64,000 nt of DNA, taken from assembly GCA_902728285.1 (NCBI GenBank), contig CACVBU010000032.1, positions 62,001 through 126,000 of the forward strand, in the 5' to 3' direction. This document shows positions 12,661 to 23,549 of this stretch, piece after piece. The position numbers and the translations under genes were made by a program. The notes beneath the pieces were generated by a model that saw nothing but the letters and a program-made list of their open reading frames with translations, made no database searches and was not told the DNA's origin. How positions within the stretch are numbered: the stretch's first letter is position 1; every line of letters begins with the position of its first letter. The stretch is from Clytia hemisphaerica (Eukaryota > Cnidaria > Hydrozoa > Leptothecata > Clytiidae).

Positions 12661-13521
12661 TTAAAAATGTTCTCTGAAAAATTGCATAACCTCGCTAGCT
12701 TTCATCCTATTCTCTTTACATTCCTCCCAACACTGAGTCATCACCTCTGAATAGAGTTTCTCTGTGTCCTCTGGTATGTGGGGTCTAAAATTGTATGCAA
12801 CCACTTTAAAAATTATAACTTCGTGGTGTTCGTTTCCATAAGGTTTTTCGCACGTTACCATTTGCCACAAACATATGCCAAAAGAGTATACATCAGCTTT
12901 GTCTGTAGCAGGCTCGCCGCATAGTAATTCAGGTGCACGGTATGGATAGGTGCCGGTCAAGCTTGTCTTTGTTGGAGTTGTAAGAGAAGAGATCTCTGTT
13001 AGGTCTTTACAACATCCAAAATCAGAGATTTTACACTGATCTATAACCTGGGAGACTAAAATGTTCAATGGTTTTAAGTCTAAATGTACAATATTTTTCT
13101 CATGTGAGTACGTAAGACCGGAAGAAATTTGTTTTGCGAATCTAATTCTGCGCTTAAATGATATTACCTCGTTTTCGTCATCAATTATGGATTGTAATGT
13201 CCTTGCATTCAAATATTCCATTAAGATATAATGTGATTCATTTTGTATAAACGTACAATGTGTGCGCACAATGTTTTTATGTTGCAATCGAATAGCCATG
13301 TTCTCGGATGTGAAACTTTCTTGAGCAGCCCTTGCGTTCCTGGTGGTGATATGAAAGCGTTTGAGTGCATACTTCTGGCGATTAATTGTGCATTCATGTA
13401 CATTACCAAAACCTCCGGAACCCAAAAGACGACCGAGTTGAATTTCGTTGAAATGGAAATCTTCCTTGTGTTTGGTGCATAAATTCTCAAAATAATCTAA
13501 CCGATTTTTCATACTTTTCAT
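12661..13521 (-). CDS. mos: Mos-like serine/threonine protein kinase, single exon
   Basis: A 286-residue, almost pure kinase domain. The glycine loop L-G-S-G-G-F-G-N-V is at residues 33-41, the ATP-binding lysine in Y-A-L-K at 54 and the helix-C glutamate at about 73. The catalytic loop H-L-D-L-K-P-L-N is at 146-153, D-F-G at 167-169 and A-P-E at 196-198. Family marks of Mos are H-L-D-L-K-P in place of H-R-D, K-I-S-D-F-G-C, K-A-D-V-Y-S-F-G-I-x-L-W-Q-M and V-V-A-Y-N-x-R-P. Mos activates MAP kinase kinase and holds oocytes in meiotic arrest; cnidarians are known to carry several mos paralogues. All catalytic residues are present. The uninterrupted frame fits the usual intron-poor mos structure, and the length is a little under the vertebrate protein. 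The first ATG was chosen; a second lies at codon 4. Confidence 0.88.
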   Translation of the reverse strand: MKSMKNRLDYFENLCTKHKEDFHFNEIQLGRLLGSGGFGNVHECTINRQKYALKRFHITTRNARAAQESFTSENMAIRLQHKNIVRTHCTFIQNESHYILMEYLNARTLQSIIDDENEVISFKRRIRFAKQISSGLTYSHEKNIVHLDLKPLNILVSQVIDQCKISDFGCCKDLTEISSLTTPTKTSLTGTYPYRAPELLCGEPATDKADVYSFGICLWQMVTCEKPYGNEHHEVIIFKVVAYNFRPHIPEDTEKLYSEVMTQCWEECKENRMKASEVMQFFREHF

Positions 13522-14027
13522 ATTTCCAGCACCTTTTTTGGGAAATGGAACCTCAGTTATCTAACTTCACATGGCCGAAAAATCAACGGTATAATCCTTA
13601 ATTTTAGTAGTTTTTTAAAATTTAGTGAAGGTGTTTAAATTTCATGGTAACCTCACTTTTGCAACATAAAAATGAAGTTCTTTGTAACATTAATAAACTC
13701 TGAAAATCTACTATCCTAAAAAAAACACACTTAAAAAAGATTGTATTTTTAGCATAAATCATAATTTTTGAGCATTTACAAAACGTCACATTAAAAATGA
13801 CCATGATCATCTGAATAAATTCGACTTTGTTTGATGTGTGGTTGTATTTATCATTTGATGTGTGGTTGTATTTTATAAGTTATTTCAACCAGTAGTTATT
13901 TTGTTACTTTTGATTCCACACTGACTCTTCAACCTCACTTTGCAAATGTTCCATTCGGAACGCGAAAAAGAATTCAAAAAGGAAATGGAAATTTGTCAGA
14001 TGTGCAGAAATTCCAAATTTGAAAACC
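13522..14027. other. Upstream region of the mos-like gene
   Basis: AT-rich DNA between the kinase start and the LINE insertion. A 20-bp word (TTTGATGTGTGGTTGTATTT) is repeated near 13829-13873. No TATA box or other promoter element can be called with confidence. Confidence 0.35.
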
Positions 14028-14041
14028 AGAAAGTAACAAAG

Positions 14042-15918
14042 CGCATGGTTGGGATGACATCTCCATACAGATGATTAAGATCTGTGATGAATCCTTGGTT
14101 AAACCTCTTATGAAAGTTTATCAATTTTCCCTAGATTCTTGTGTTTTTCCATCGAATTGGAAAAAAGCAAATGTTGTCCCTGTTTATAAAAACAAAGGGG
14201 ACAAGAGTGTGTTAAAAAACTACAGGCCAGTATCTCTTCTACCTATTTTTGGTAAAATCTTTGAAAAATGCATCTTTGACTCTGTTTACACCTATTTTGA
14301 AAACAACAATCTCTTTACTAATTCCCAGTCTGGTTTCCGCAAGGGTGACTCTTGTGTGTCCCAGCTTTTGTCCATAACGCACGACATCCTGGTAGGTTTC
14401 GATTCAAATCCACCTCTAGATACTCGCGGAGTATTTCTTGATATTTCCAAAGCTTTTGACAGAGTTTGGCATGATGGGCTGATTTTCAAACTTAAGTCGT
14501 ATGGTGTGTCCGGGCCCCTTCTCTCATTACTTCAAAATTTTCTCTCAGGTAGGTTGCAGCGGGTGGTTCTTGATGGCCAAGCTTCCAATTGGACGGAGGT
14601 CTTGGCCGGTGTACCTCAAGGCTCTATTCTAGGACCGCTCTTCTTTCTGATATATATTAACGACCTCCCTGAAGGAATTATTTCCATGATCAAAATTTTT
14701 GCTGATGACTCGTCAATATTCTCCCTTATCCTTGATCATATTCGCTGTTCAAACGAATTGAACAGTGACATGCAGAAGGTTAGTGAGTGGGCTCATCAAT
14801 GGAAAATGACCTTCAACCCTGATCCTTCTAAACAGGCTGTTGAAGTGTACTTCACTCGGAGGATAAATCTACCTGATCTTCCAGAAATTTATTTTAACAA
14901 CGCAGCCATTACTCGACAGGATCATCAAAAACATCTTGGTCTCATTCTTGATCATGAGCTGGCTTTTGACCGTCATCTTGATGAAAAAATTAAAAAAGCC
15001 AATCAAGGTATTGGTCTTATTCGTCGGCTTCGTGCATTCCTACCTAGGGATTCACTAGTCACGATATTTAAAACCCATATTAGACCACATTTAGATTATG
15101 GAGATGTCGTGTATGATCGTCCAGGTAATTCCACTTTTTCTGAAAAACTAGAATCAGTTCAATATGATGCTTGTCTTGCAATAACTGGATGTTTCAGAGG
15201 AACTTCCAGAGAAAAAATTTATCTTGAGTTAGGTCTTGAAAGCCTGTCGGACAGGCGACTAAGCCGAAGACTAATTTACTTTTATAAAATAATCAATGGC
15301 TTTGCACCTGCTTATCTCTCAAATGTTCTTCCTCCCCAAAGAGGGGAGGAGGAACGTAGGGCAGGGCGGAGGATACAACCACCATTTGAGGCACCATTTT
15401 GTAGGACTGAACGTTACCGTGCCTCCTTTTTCCCCTTTTGCATCAATGAATGGAATAACCTGGGCGAAAATATACGAAATCTTCCATCTATTTCATTATT
15501 CAAACAAGCGATTCTTAAATTTCTCAGACCTTGCGCTAACTCAGTTTTCAGGGCTAGTGACAACGACGGCGTGGTTCTACTTAACCGATTAAGGGTTGGT
15601 TTCAGTCATCTTCGGGACCACAAGTTTAGACATAACTTTGCAGACACAATCGACCCATTCTGCAACTGTCGAAGTAATTCTGTTGAAACGACACAACATT
15701 TCCTGATGCATTGCTCTGATTACTCTAATAACAGACTTGTTATGTTCGACAGCCTTCTTCAACTTGACATAACCTTGTTTCCATTTAATCCCAAAACATT
15801 GTGTAGAATACTTCTTTATGGCGACCCCGATTTTAGCATTATCCAAAATCATGATATATTGAGTATAACGATAAAATTTATCTGTGATACAAGCCGTTTT
15901 GGGGGACCGTTATTTTAG
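14042..15918 (+). CDS. LINE reverse transcriptase, 5'-truncated ORF2
   Basis: A 615-codon frame from ATG 14071, open back to the insertion edge at 14042 with K-A-H-G-W-D-D-I-S-I-Q upstream. Reverse transcriptase blocks are present: N-Y-R-P-V-S-L-L-P at about 50-58, F-L-D-I-S-K-A-F-D-R-V-W at 122-133, G-V-P-Q-G-S-I-L-G-P-L at 180-190 and the catalytic F-A-D-D at 210-213. A C-terminal Cys/His motif C-x-C ... T-T-Q-H-F-L-M-H-C lies near residues 530-560. These are typical of Jockey/CR1-like lineages. The endonuclease and ORF1 are missing, so the copy cannot move by itself. The ATG at 14071 is internal and not a natural start. Confidence 0.92.
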
Positions 15919-16159
15919 TCTACTCCAACTGCTCTCCTAGCTCTTTTAGTTTTTTATTTCTGTTAGTATTTATCCTCTGTAGTTTGTTTTCTTTTTTCCA
16001 TTTATTAGTTCATTTAATAGTTTATTGTTAGCTTAGTAGGGTTCCTACCTCCTGGCGGTATGATCTGGTGGTCCTTTGCGGGAGGTTAGGAACCTTTAGT
16101 TTTGTACTATTTGTTCGTGTTACCTATATATAGATAAAAAAAAAAAAAAAAAAAAAAAA
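14042..16159 (+). mobile_element. Young 5'-truncated non-LTR retrotransposon (LINE)
   Basis: The insertion is flanked by a perfect 14-bp duplication, AGAAAGTAACAAAG, at 14028-14041 and 16160-16173. The right copy directly follows an A-rich tail of about 20 nt (from 16138). The 5' edge falls inside the coding region, as in incomplete target-primed reverse transcription. The remaining frame is uninterrupted. The 3' UTR carries a stem, GGTTCCTACCTCC (16040-16052) pairing with GGAGGTTAGGAACC (16081-16094) with one bulge, of the type LINE reverse transcriptases recognise. Confidence 0.95.
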
Positions 16160-16173
16160 AGAAAGTAACAAAG

Positions 16174-18190
16174 TAAGATTTTCAATACATTTTCAATCAA
16201 ATTTGATAACTTCCTAAAAATTGTTTTAATTTTTCTAGCCTACAATATATAACTGAACAAAATTACTGTATTTACACAAATTACAAAAAATTCTTTATTT
16301 TTATTATCATTATGCATATAGATTTACAAGCTAGGCTCTCTGTGGGCCTCTAACCGATCTTGCTTTACATTCCTCTTGCAACAAATCTTTGGGGTGGTTT
16401 TAAGTCCATATGTGTCATTTAGCTTTTCTTTGAATGACTTTATTGATTGTGCAGCCACAACTTAGCTAGGTAGTTTATTCTACGATGGTACGTACCTGTC
16501 ACTTTTTTTACATGAAAAAACAGGCCTTTTCATTGTATGGGAGGTTTTGGTACACCTGGGTACACTTGAATAAGTCTGGAAGCTCACCTTTATACACAGT
16601 GTAGCAAAAAGTTACCTTTCCAACAGATAAAAAGACTAGAATTTGTCTACATTTATGCCAGATCCAACTGCTTCCAGCATCCACAACACAACTTTCCAAA
16701 ATAAAATAATAAGAAGCCAAAGTACTTTCGATTTGTCCCGACGACTGTTGGAAGTGGATCAGATAGGGGGTTATGAAAAAAGATATTTGCAAAAATAAAA
16801 TTAAAATTTATTCAATATTGTAAATATTTGCATTTGTATTTTAAATTTATTTTATATTGAAAAGGTTTTACAAAGCTGTAAGACTGTGTACCTTTTCGAA
16901 TCCTCGGTTAATTTTCTGATTACTGTACCTGATTGGTCAATCTTTAATCTCGTACTTTAATCGGATTAATTTTCGCGGGATTTTTTGTTCCTAGAGGGTG
17001 CCCTTAATGGATAACAGAACGGTTTAAAAATTTTTTTCCCAGAAAGTAAGCGGTTCAGGAGATATCGCGTTACGTACGGGAGATTTTGCGTTACGTACGG
17101 GACGGTTTTGGGAAAATCTTAATTTTGAAGCTATCATTACAGTAACATTATGCCATATTTGTTATTTTTTATTTTGATTGCCTAATCTGGCATAAGTTAA
17201 GTGAAATTTTATTCATAATTTACATTCACAAGTGGTAGGAATAAGCCTTGGGGCAGAATTTACAGCGTGGTCAAGGTTTGGTGTCCCGTACGTAACAATT
17301 CTATTTAATGTTCCTGTATGACTTTATGTGAAGTGGTGTAAAGAAATAAGTTGTACTTTTTAATATGTTTATGTATATGGGATATGGCTTTAAAAACAAT
17401 TTAGCTGTGAAAAGCATGGGAAATAAGATATTAGTCTTCAAATAGGTGTGATTGGAGACTGTTCTACGTAAATGTCCCGTACATAACACATATGAAATTG
17501 CGCGCAGCTCACTAAGAGTTGCTTTAAATTTTTTAATTTTTTTTGTGTCATGCAAGTCTACCATGCTCCTAATCTGAAATGTATTGGTAGACTACTAAGA
17601 ACTTCTGCATTTTGTCTAAAACACAGCTTATCATACGCTCTGTCCCGTACGTAACATTGTCCCGTACGTAACGAAAAGTTCCCAATGATTTTAAAATCCT
17701 GGTCAATCACTGGTTTTTGCCATTTTTGCCCAAAGAACTCTGATCTTTCACAAATAATACGACTTTTAAAAATATTTTTTCATACTAAATGACAATTTTA
17801 TCACTTATTTGAGCCTTTAATAGGTAATTTCTTTTCCACTTTTCCTGTCCAAATATTGCACTATCAGTACCCTGAAAATTATACCTTGGGTTTTTGTTTC
17901 AATTTTAACGTGACAAGATGACCTTAGAATTGCTTTATAGACCAACAGAAAGTTTTATGAACATGTCTAGGGTTTGCATCTTTCTTCCAAGCAGGGCCAT
18001 CAAGGAAAATAAGTTGAAAATTATTACGTACGGGACATACTAAAATATCACATTTCAAATTTTTGTATACATTGGAGTATCGTACATTAAAAATACTTTA
18101 TCTAGAATTACAAAAAGATTTTCTATAAATGAGAAGCATAAATTTGGAGTAAAATCTTCAAAATTGGGTTGTTTCTGTGAAAAGTTTTAT
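16174..18190. repeat. Gene-free region with seven CGTACG-centred motifs
   Basis: GTCCCGTACGTAAC or its reverse complement occurs near 17070, 17092, 17282, 17641 and 17656. Near matches lie at about 17473 (CCCGTACATAAC) and 18026. The motif occurs in both orientations in AT-rich DNA, and the core CGTACG is palindromic. No exon is supported; the frame at 16508-16792 (minus) has no recognisable content. Confidence 0.6.
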
Positions 18191-18960
18191 TTAACCCTTT
18201 CCGAGCCAATGTCGGATATATCCGACATGCGTATTTCCCATTTATATATTTGCCATTGTCGGATATATATACGACATTGTAATTTTCAACCTATTTTTTT
18301 TAAAAAATGTGCTTCCGTATTGCCAAAAATTTGAAGATTTTTGCCTAAATCTTTGATGTGTTCAATAAAGACAAAAATAAATCCAGAATAAGGCAATTTT
18401 TTGTTACACATTCACAAAAACAGTTACTTTGATAAGAAAATTTAACCTTTGAAAGTCATCTTTAAAGTTTTTAGAAATACACTCTTTTTTTTATAAGCAT
18501 AACGTTTATAAGCATACTGAGGCTCAAATTCGGTAAAAAATAAGCATAATGCTAAGCATACCTCCAAGCTGAAATGCAAAAAAATTCGTGCAGCTTTTCT
18601 AAAACGCTGACCTTTTTAGGGTTACTTTTAAAGCTGTTTGAGTTTTCTTAGACCAAAGATTTTCGCCTGCGGCGACAAATTACAAAGACAACTTTCATTC
18701 TTTGAGCCGAATCAATGTTCCGACTTAAAAATTCGAAATTTTCATGAACCCAAAAAAATCTAAAGTCTAAGCATATAAATAAGCATAAATTAAGGCTGAA
18801 AATGAGATTTTGCTAAGCATATTGAGCCTCGACCCAATTTTCCCGTATGCTTATAAAAAAAAAAGAGTGTAAGTCTCTAAACTAAAGGTGTATATATTGC
18901 CTATGTCGGATATATCCGACATGCGGCAAAGGGAGTGTAATTTTGCATGGAAAGGGTTAA
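18191..18960. mobile_element. TTAA-flanked MITE, 770 bp (piggyBac-type), with a nested element
   Basis: Ends are TTAACCCTTTCC (left, 18191) and GGAAAGGGTTAA (right, to 18960), the piggyBac target plus CCCTTT ends. Just inside both ends lies the perfect 20-bp palindrome ATGTCGGATATATCCGACAT (left at about 18210-18229, right at about 18903-18922). An imperfect third copy is at about 18254. There is no transposase gene. The interior holds a second inverted-repeat element at 18480-18870. Confidence 0.85.
18480..18870. mobile_element. Nested TA-flanked MITE (Tc1/mariner-type)
   Basis: Left end TA-CACTCTTTTTTTTATAAGC (TA at about 18478-18479) mirrors right end GCTTAT-A(n)-GAGTG-TA near 18850-18870. 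A TA target duplication and simple inverted ends are the mark of Tc1/mariner MITEs. The interior is rich in ATAAGCATA words. It sits wholly inside the TTAA-flanked element, so it inserted later. Confidence 0.7.
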
Positions 18961-18989
18961 ATGTAACGAAATTCCTCAGTTAGATCTGC

Positions 18990-19190
18990 AAAAAATCTCA
19001 ATGATGGCAATCGAACACAATCGAATTCATCAATCGAATTGATTGATCGAATCGATCAAACTCAATCGAACTGATCGATTGGACAATCGAACTCAATCAA
19101 AGTTGGAAAAAATGTAAAATTCGATTGAGTTCGATTGTCCGATCGATCAGTTCGATTAAATTCGATCGATTCGATCAATCATGAGTTTGA
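18990..19190. repeat. CAATCGAA foldback cluster A
   Basis: Dense direct and inverted copies of CAATCGAA / TTCGATTG. Halves around about 19092-19110 are mirror images (CGATTGGACAATCGAACTC against GAGTTCGATTGTCCGATCG), so the stretch can fold into a long hairpin. It resembles the foldback element at 44059-44543. Confidence 0.75.
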
Positions 19191-19254
19191 TCGGGAGAAC
19201 AGGGAAACAGATGTTAGTTTCTAAGAAAGAAAGACGATTTCCTTAAAAATATAT

Positions 19255-19400
19255 GTTCCCCCATTCTATCATAGATAGAGTGGAAGGGTGGGTTAACACA
19301 TCAAAATATCAAGTGCGGGGCATGGGAACACATCAATTATCGAATGCAGGGTGGGGTATAAACACATCAAATATCTCAATTATATCGAGCGCGGGGCGGG
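19255..19400. repeat. Short degenerate tandem repeat with AACACATCAA words
   Basis: Three to four diverged units of about 45 bp, each with a G-rich part (such as GCGGGGC or GGGTGGG) followed by AACACATCAAATATC-like sequence. Confidence 0.55.
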
Positions 19401-19439
19401 GAAACGCCAATAGCGTAGAAGAAATATTTAGAAATGAGA

Positions 19440-19612
19440 CGATCACACACATCGTTGAAGTCAATCGAAAAATTGGATCGATCGAACCCAATCAACTGTA
19501 AAAAAATGTAAAAATTCGAGTTCGATTGAGTTAGATCGATTCGATCGATCAGTTCGATTGAATTCGATTGAGTTCGATTGATTCGACAATCGAATTGTTC
19601 GATTGACTTTCC
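19440..19612. repeat. CAATCGAA foldback cluster B
   Basis: A second cluster of CAATCGAA / TTCGATTG words in both orientations, about 250 bp from cluster A. It shares the central AAAAAATGTAAAA-type spacer with cluster A, so both probably belong to one element family. Confidence 0.7.
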
Positions 19613-20530
19613 CTGGAATAATGCAGCGAAAGCACCATTTTGATTTTCCCGTGGGGATTGAAGTATCGTGGAAGGAAAGAGAAAAGGGAAAAGCATTTAA
19701 TTGACAAACCTTGTAAGTAGTAAGTTAGATATTATTTTGAAGACCAGCTGGAAAGTTTGTTTACATTCATTCAAAGTTAGGTACGCGTTCAATTTTAACG
19801 TGCATTCACGGTATATTAAAACATGAAACAGTTATTCTGTAATCTTGAGATGATAATTACCCACATATTATGAAAGTTACCCAATTTGACGGTAGAAGCG
19901 CGCAATTGCATGCTTACGCCCACAGAAGTTAAAACGTGCAATTATATATGTGGATTTCCCAGACTGACTGACTTACTTACTTATATAGCCTCTTAAAAGG
20001 TTCAAGCGCCCTGCAAAAGTTTTTTAATACTCCTGTTTAAAAATGGAATAGCTTATTGCAAACGTATAAAGTCAATAAGAAGTAACTTGTAACTTTTCGC
20101 ATCGCACGTACATACTCACAAACATCCAAAGGTTCTTTTGTTGAAAATTCAAACTCTTCAGTCCCATTTACAAAATCTGAAGTCAAATGACAACTTTTTA
20201 CATCTTTATTTCCAGCAATCACTTTATACATTCCTCCCACCAATAAACGAGCACATGATCAATTCACTGCCATTTTGTTTAGAATTTTTAAAATACTTTC
20301 GATTTCAGTACAGAATATTCCTGATATTTAAGGACGTCCTGATGTAAGAAGGTTCTTCGTTCGAAGCGGCACAGATATCAAATTTCCCACCAGATCGGGC
20401 TAAAATTAGAGACAACACCGTCCTTATATATCCGTACGCTAACCGTGCTTATATATCAAAGTCTTGTACTGGTTTTCTAACCTCCTTTCTTCGCTGCGAA
20501 ATGCCGCGGTGCTTTCTGGGTAATATGCTT
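19613..20530. other. Gene-free stretch
   Basis: No supported gene. A 68-codon minus-strand frame (20037-20243) has balanced composition but no recognised domain and no clear splice sites. Confidence 0.35.
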
Positions 20531-20532
20531 TT

Positions 20533-20664
20533 CGTTCATTAGGGAAAGTCATTTCGTTCAAAGATCCGACATATCGTTCATTCGGGAAAGTCATTTCGTT
20601 CAAAGATCTGACATGTCGTTCATTCGGGAAAGTCATTTCGTTCAAAGTTCCGACATATCGTTCA
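20533..20664. repeat. 42-bp minisatellite, three copies
   Basis: Units begin with CGTTCATT(A/C)GGGAAAGTC at 20533, 20575 and 20617, a 42-bp period, with a partial fourth at 20659. Because 42 is a multiple of three, the minus strand reads as a 14-residue repeat (core N-E-M-T-F-P-N-E-R). I treat that as incidental. Confidence 0.9.
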
Positions 20665-20829
20665 AACCCTCGCGCGTTTCGTTCAAAATCAAAATTTCAT
20701 TATACTTATTATTATTCATATTTATACAGGTTAGTCTGCGTCAGTAAATATACAATATATACAAATTAATTATATACAAGTATAATAAAGCCTTTATCTA
20801 CGCATGGCCGACATAGTAATAATTTATAC

Positions 20830-21540
20830 TCTAGGGCGACTTTTCAATTGTCGCTTTTTAGTCGCATTTTGAAGCCTCAATCGGATGGATTAAGCCTTGA
20901 CAAGGCTTCTAGGCGATGAAAATCTATTAAAAAAGTCAATGCTTGGAATTTAGGGGACATATAAAATTTTGCTGTCGCCATACCGTTTCTTGCATATTTT
21001 AATGTCGCCTTTAAGAAATTCATATTCAAAATCAACTCTAAGGCGACTTCGCTTAAAGGCGACATTTTTTGTGTCGCCTTTAAGACAAATTTATTGTAGG
21101 ATATTCGACCATCAAATTATCTTACCGAATGAAATTAAAAATCGAATCGTCTTCTAGATCTAAAATCAGAAATTCATTTGTCATCTTTTAAAGTCGATAC
21201 AAAAATGCCAATCCAAATTGTCACCCTTAAGTCACAAATTTGAGCACATATTCAAATGTGCCTACCCATTTAGTCACCTTAAAGTCACAAATTTAAGCGC
21301 ATCAAATATATCGACCCAAATTGTCAACTTTAAGCCAAAAGTTTGGATACATCAAATATACCAATCAAAATTGTCACCTTAAGGCCAAAGATTTCTGCGT
21401 ATCAAATATATCAATAATTGTTGCCTTTAAGCTAAAAATTTTGGCGTATCAAGTATATCAATTGTCGCCTTAGGGCCAAAAATGTAGGCTCATCGTACAC
21501 TGTGTATATATCGATCTAAATTGTCACAAAGGCACTAATT
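20830..21540. repeat. Diverged repeat region with GTCGCCTTTAAG / ATCAAATATA words
   Basis: From about 21175 to 21540 units of roughly 55-63 bp recur (AATTGTCACCTTAAG, then CAAA(A)ATTTG, then GC(A/G)CATCAAATATATC), strongly diverged. The first part (20830-21090) contains inverted GTCGCCTTTAAG words. Related words recur near 45905-46035. Confidence 0.65.
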
Positions 21541-21883
21541 TGGGCTCTTCCTCGTCATAATGATTCCAAAGCAAAGTCAAGCCAAAATTTACGAAAAATT
21601 GTGTTTAAAAGTGGTAAATTTGGGGGGAAATGAATGCCTCGTGTGCAAAAAATTATACAAGAAAAATTCGCTAGTGCGTGATAAAAATTTTGTTCGTGCG
21701 CGAAAATGAGTACGAGCGAAAATTCCTACCAAAAAGGTTATATGACGTCAACCGAAAATTCCAAATGTAACTTGGAATCAAACCACGGAGAAAAAAAGAA
21801 TCGACCACTAATTTCGAAGGACGAAATGAAGAAATTTGGCTATAAAGGGCAGATCTCTTTTGGTAAATCTAAGCACAATATCC

Positions 21884-22167
21884 CTACTCTTAGCTGGGTT
21901 CCAAATAAACGGCCCCCCGCTTGTTAATTTTTCGAAAATTTTCCAACCCCCCCGGACCTTATTAGGACCCCCCCTGTTTATTAATCTCTAAGAATATTTT
22001 CAGCTGTCAAAGAAAAGGCCCCTTATTTTGCCTATTTAGCCTATTTTTACCTTATTTTTGGGTTTCAGAAGTACAATTTCCAACCCCCCGGCAATTAGGC
22101 CCCCCCCCCGTTTATTAAAATCTAGAAAATTTTCCAACTCCCCCGTTTATTTGGAACCTAAGAGTAA
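21884..22167. mobile_element. Poly-C MITE, copy A
   Basis: Ends ACTCTTAGCTGGGTTCC-AAATAAACGG and CGTTTATTTGGAACCTAAGAGT are inverted. The interior holds several runs of six to nine C alternating with TTTATTA and TTTTCCAA words. Other copies are at 22909-23082, 44729-44924 and 59032-59131. Confidence 0.75.
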
Positions 22168-22908
22168 TACGCGTAACCCCCCGCTAATTAATATATCGAA
22201 AACCCTCCCGTCTGTACACAGCCCGATATCTACGGGCTGAATTCATGGCCGTAGAGGGTCTGTTGTCATCGTCTTTTTTCATTTGAGATTTTTCAAACCG
22301 ACCGCTGCAATGGAGTGTTGGTGAGAGAGGGCAGACGATGATTAGAGAAGTGTTGCTATTTATAAATCATACTTTATCGCAGAGGTTCTTCGTACGGGAC
22401 TTTTCTTATCAAACAGATAATGCGCACAGAATGTGCTACGAAGCGATAAAGTGAGAGTATCATTAATTTTATGTCCGATTTTTACCAATTTACCCTCTAA
22501 AAGAGTGCAATATCAATGTTTTCACCCTGATTTCGGATTTAAAAATCTGTCATCCGCTGAATTAAATTCCCGCCAAAATTAGCTTTTTCCCTGATACGTC
22601 AAATTAAATTCTCTACGAAAAAACCTTTTCACACATTCGCCAAAATTTCTTCCCTTAAGGTAGGAAAAAGACAGTTATACTTTTAAGACCACTAGACTTT
22701 TACAGAAAAAAAGAAAGAAATTCCATCAAACTTCTCATTAGCTTCATGATCAAACCCAGGAGAGGATTAAAAGACTTCAATGTTTACTTTAAACCACTTA
22801 TTTCACCCAAGATGAATCGTACGGAATTATTATACCAGTACAAAAATTTTACAAATAATAGATTTAAAAAACTTTCATGTGGATAAAAAAGTTTACTCTT
22901 ATAAAAAG
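22168..22908. other. Gene-free stretch with a decayed CTTAAGG repeat
   Basis: At about 22560-22665 there are AAATTAAATTC(C/T) and CCTTAAGG words of the family seen at 10790-11140. The rest is AT-rich with nothing recognisable. Confidence 0.4.
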
Positions 22909-23082
22909 TTTACTCTTAGGTGGCAAATAAACGGGGAGGGGGGATTGTACTTCTGAAAACCCAATAATAAGGTAAATATAGACTAAAATCAAGCTTTTGG
23001 AGCAAGATAAGGGGACTTCTTTTTGCCAACTGAAAATATTCTTAAAAATTAATCAACCGTTTATTTGGCACCTAAGAGTAAG
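22909..23082. mobile_element. Poly-C MITE, copy B (G-rich on this strand)
   Basis: Ends TTACTCTTAGGTGGC-AAATAAACGG and CCGTTTATTTGGCACCTAAGAGTAA form an almost perfect inverted repeat of about 25 bp. The interior has GGGGAGGGGGG. At 174 bp it is the most compact copy and probably the best guide to the family's ends. Confidence 0.8.
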
Positions 23083-23549
23083 TTCTCAAAACGTAGCAAA
23101 TTTCAAAGTAGAGCAAAGAGGAAACTACGCACGTACTAAACGGAACGAGTTTTAATAGAAAAACCTTAAATAAAAAAAACTTCTAGAAAAAACTTTGGAG
23201 GTAGCATGCCAAAATGGAACAAAATTTAACGTTGGAGATAAGAATAAAATTAAAGCAGCTAACAAAGTTTACCAACCTTGGAGGTAGCATAAGGGAACAA
23301 ATTTCAACAAATGAACAAATAAAAGTAGCGGTAGCTAACAAAAAAACAAAAAAAAAAACGACCAACAGTGTTAATGAATGCCCATTTTTTTCATCAATTT
23401 TATTTTCTTATCTTTACGATCTTTCCGGTAATTAGTCACACGTGTCTTTATCTGTTTCGCGGTAACGTGATGTCGTCCCATGAACGCAGCAACCTCCTTT
23501 TTACCTAAAATAATGAAATTCAACAAAACAATTGTCTACTGTCTTTTTT

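Noticed and set aside
13243..13482. 79-codon plus-strand frame opposite the kinase
   Set aside because: Shadow of the Mos-like kinase.
20037..20243. 68-codon minus-strand frame with balanced composition
   Set aside because: No recognised domain, no clear acceptor or donor, and no neighbouring exons on that strand.
20439..20645. 14-residue peptide repeat on the minus strand
   Set aside because: It is a translation of the 42-bp minisatellite; there is no start context or splice support.
20530..20664. CRISPR-like array
   Set aside because: Repeats are contiguous without unique spacers, and the genome is eukaryotic.
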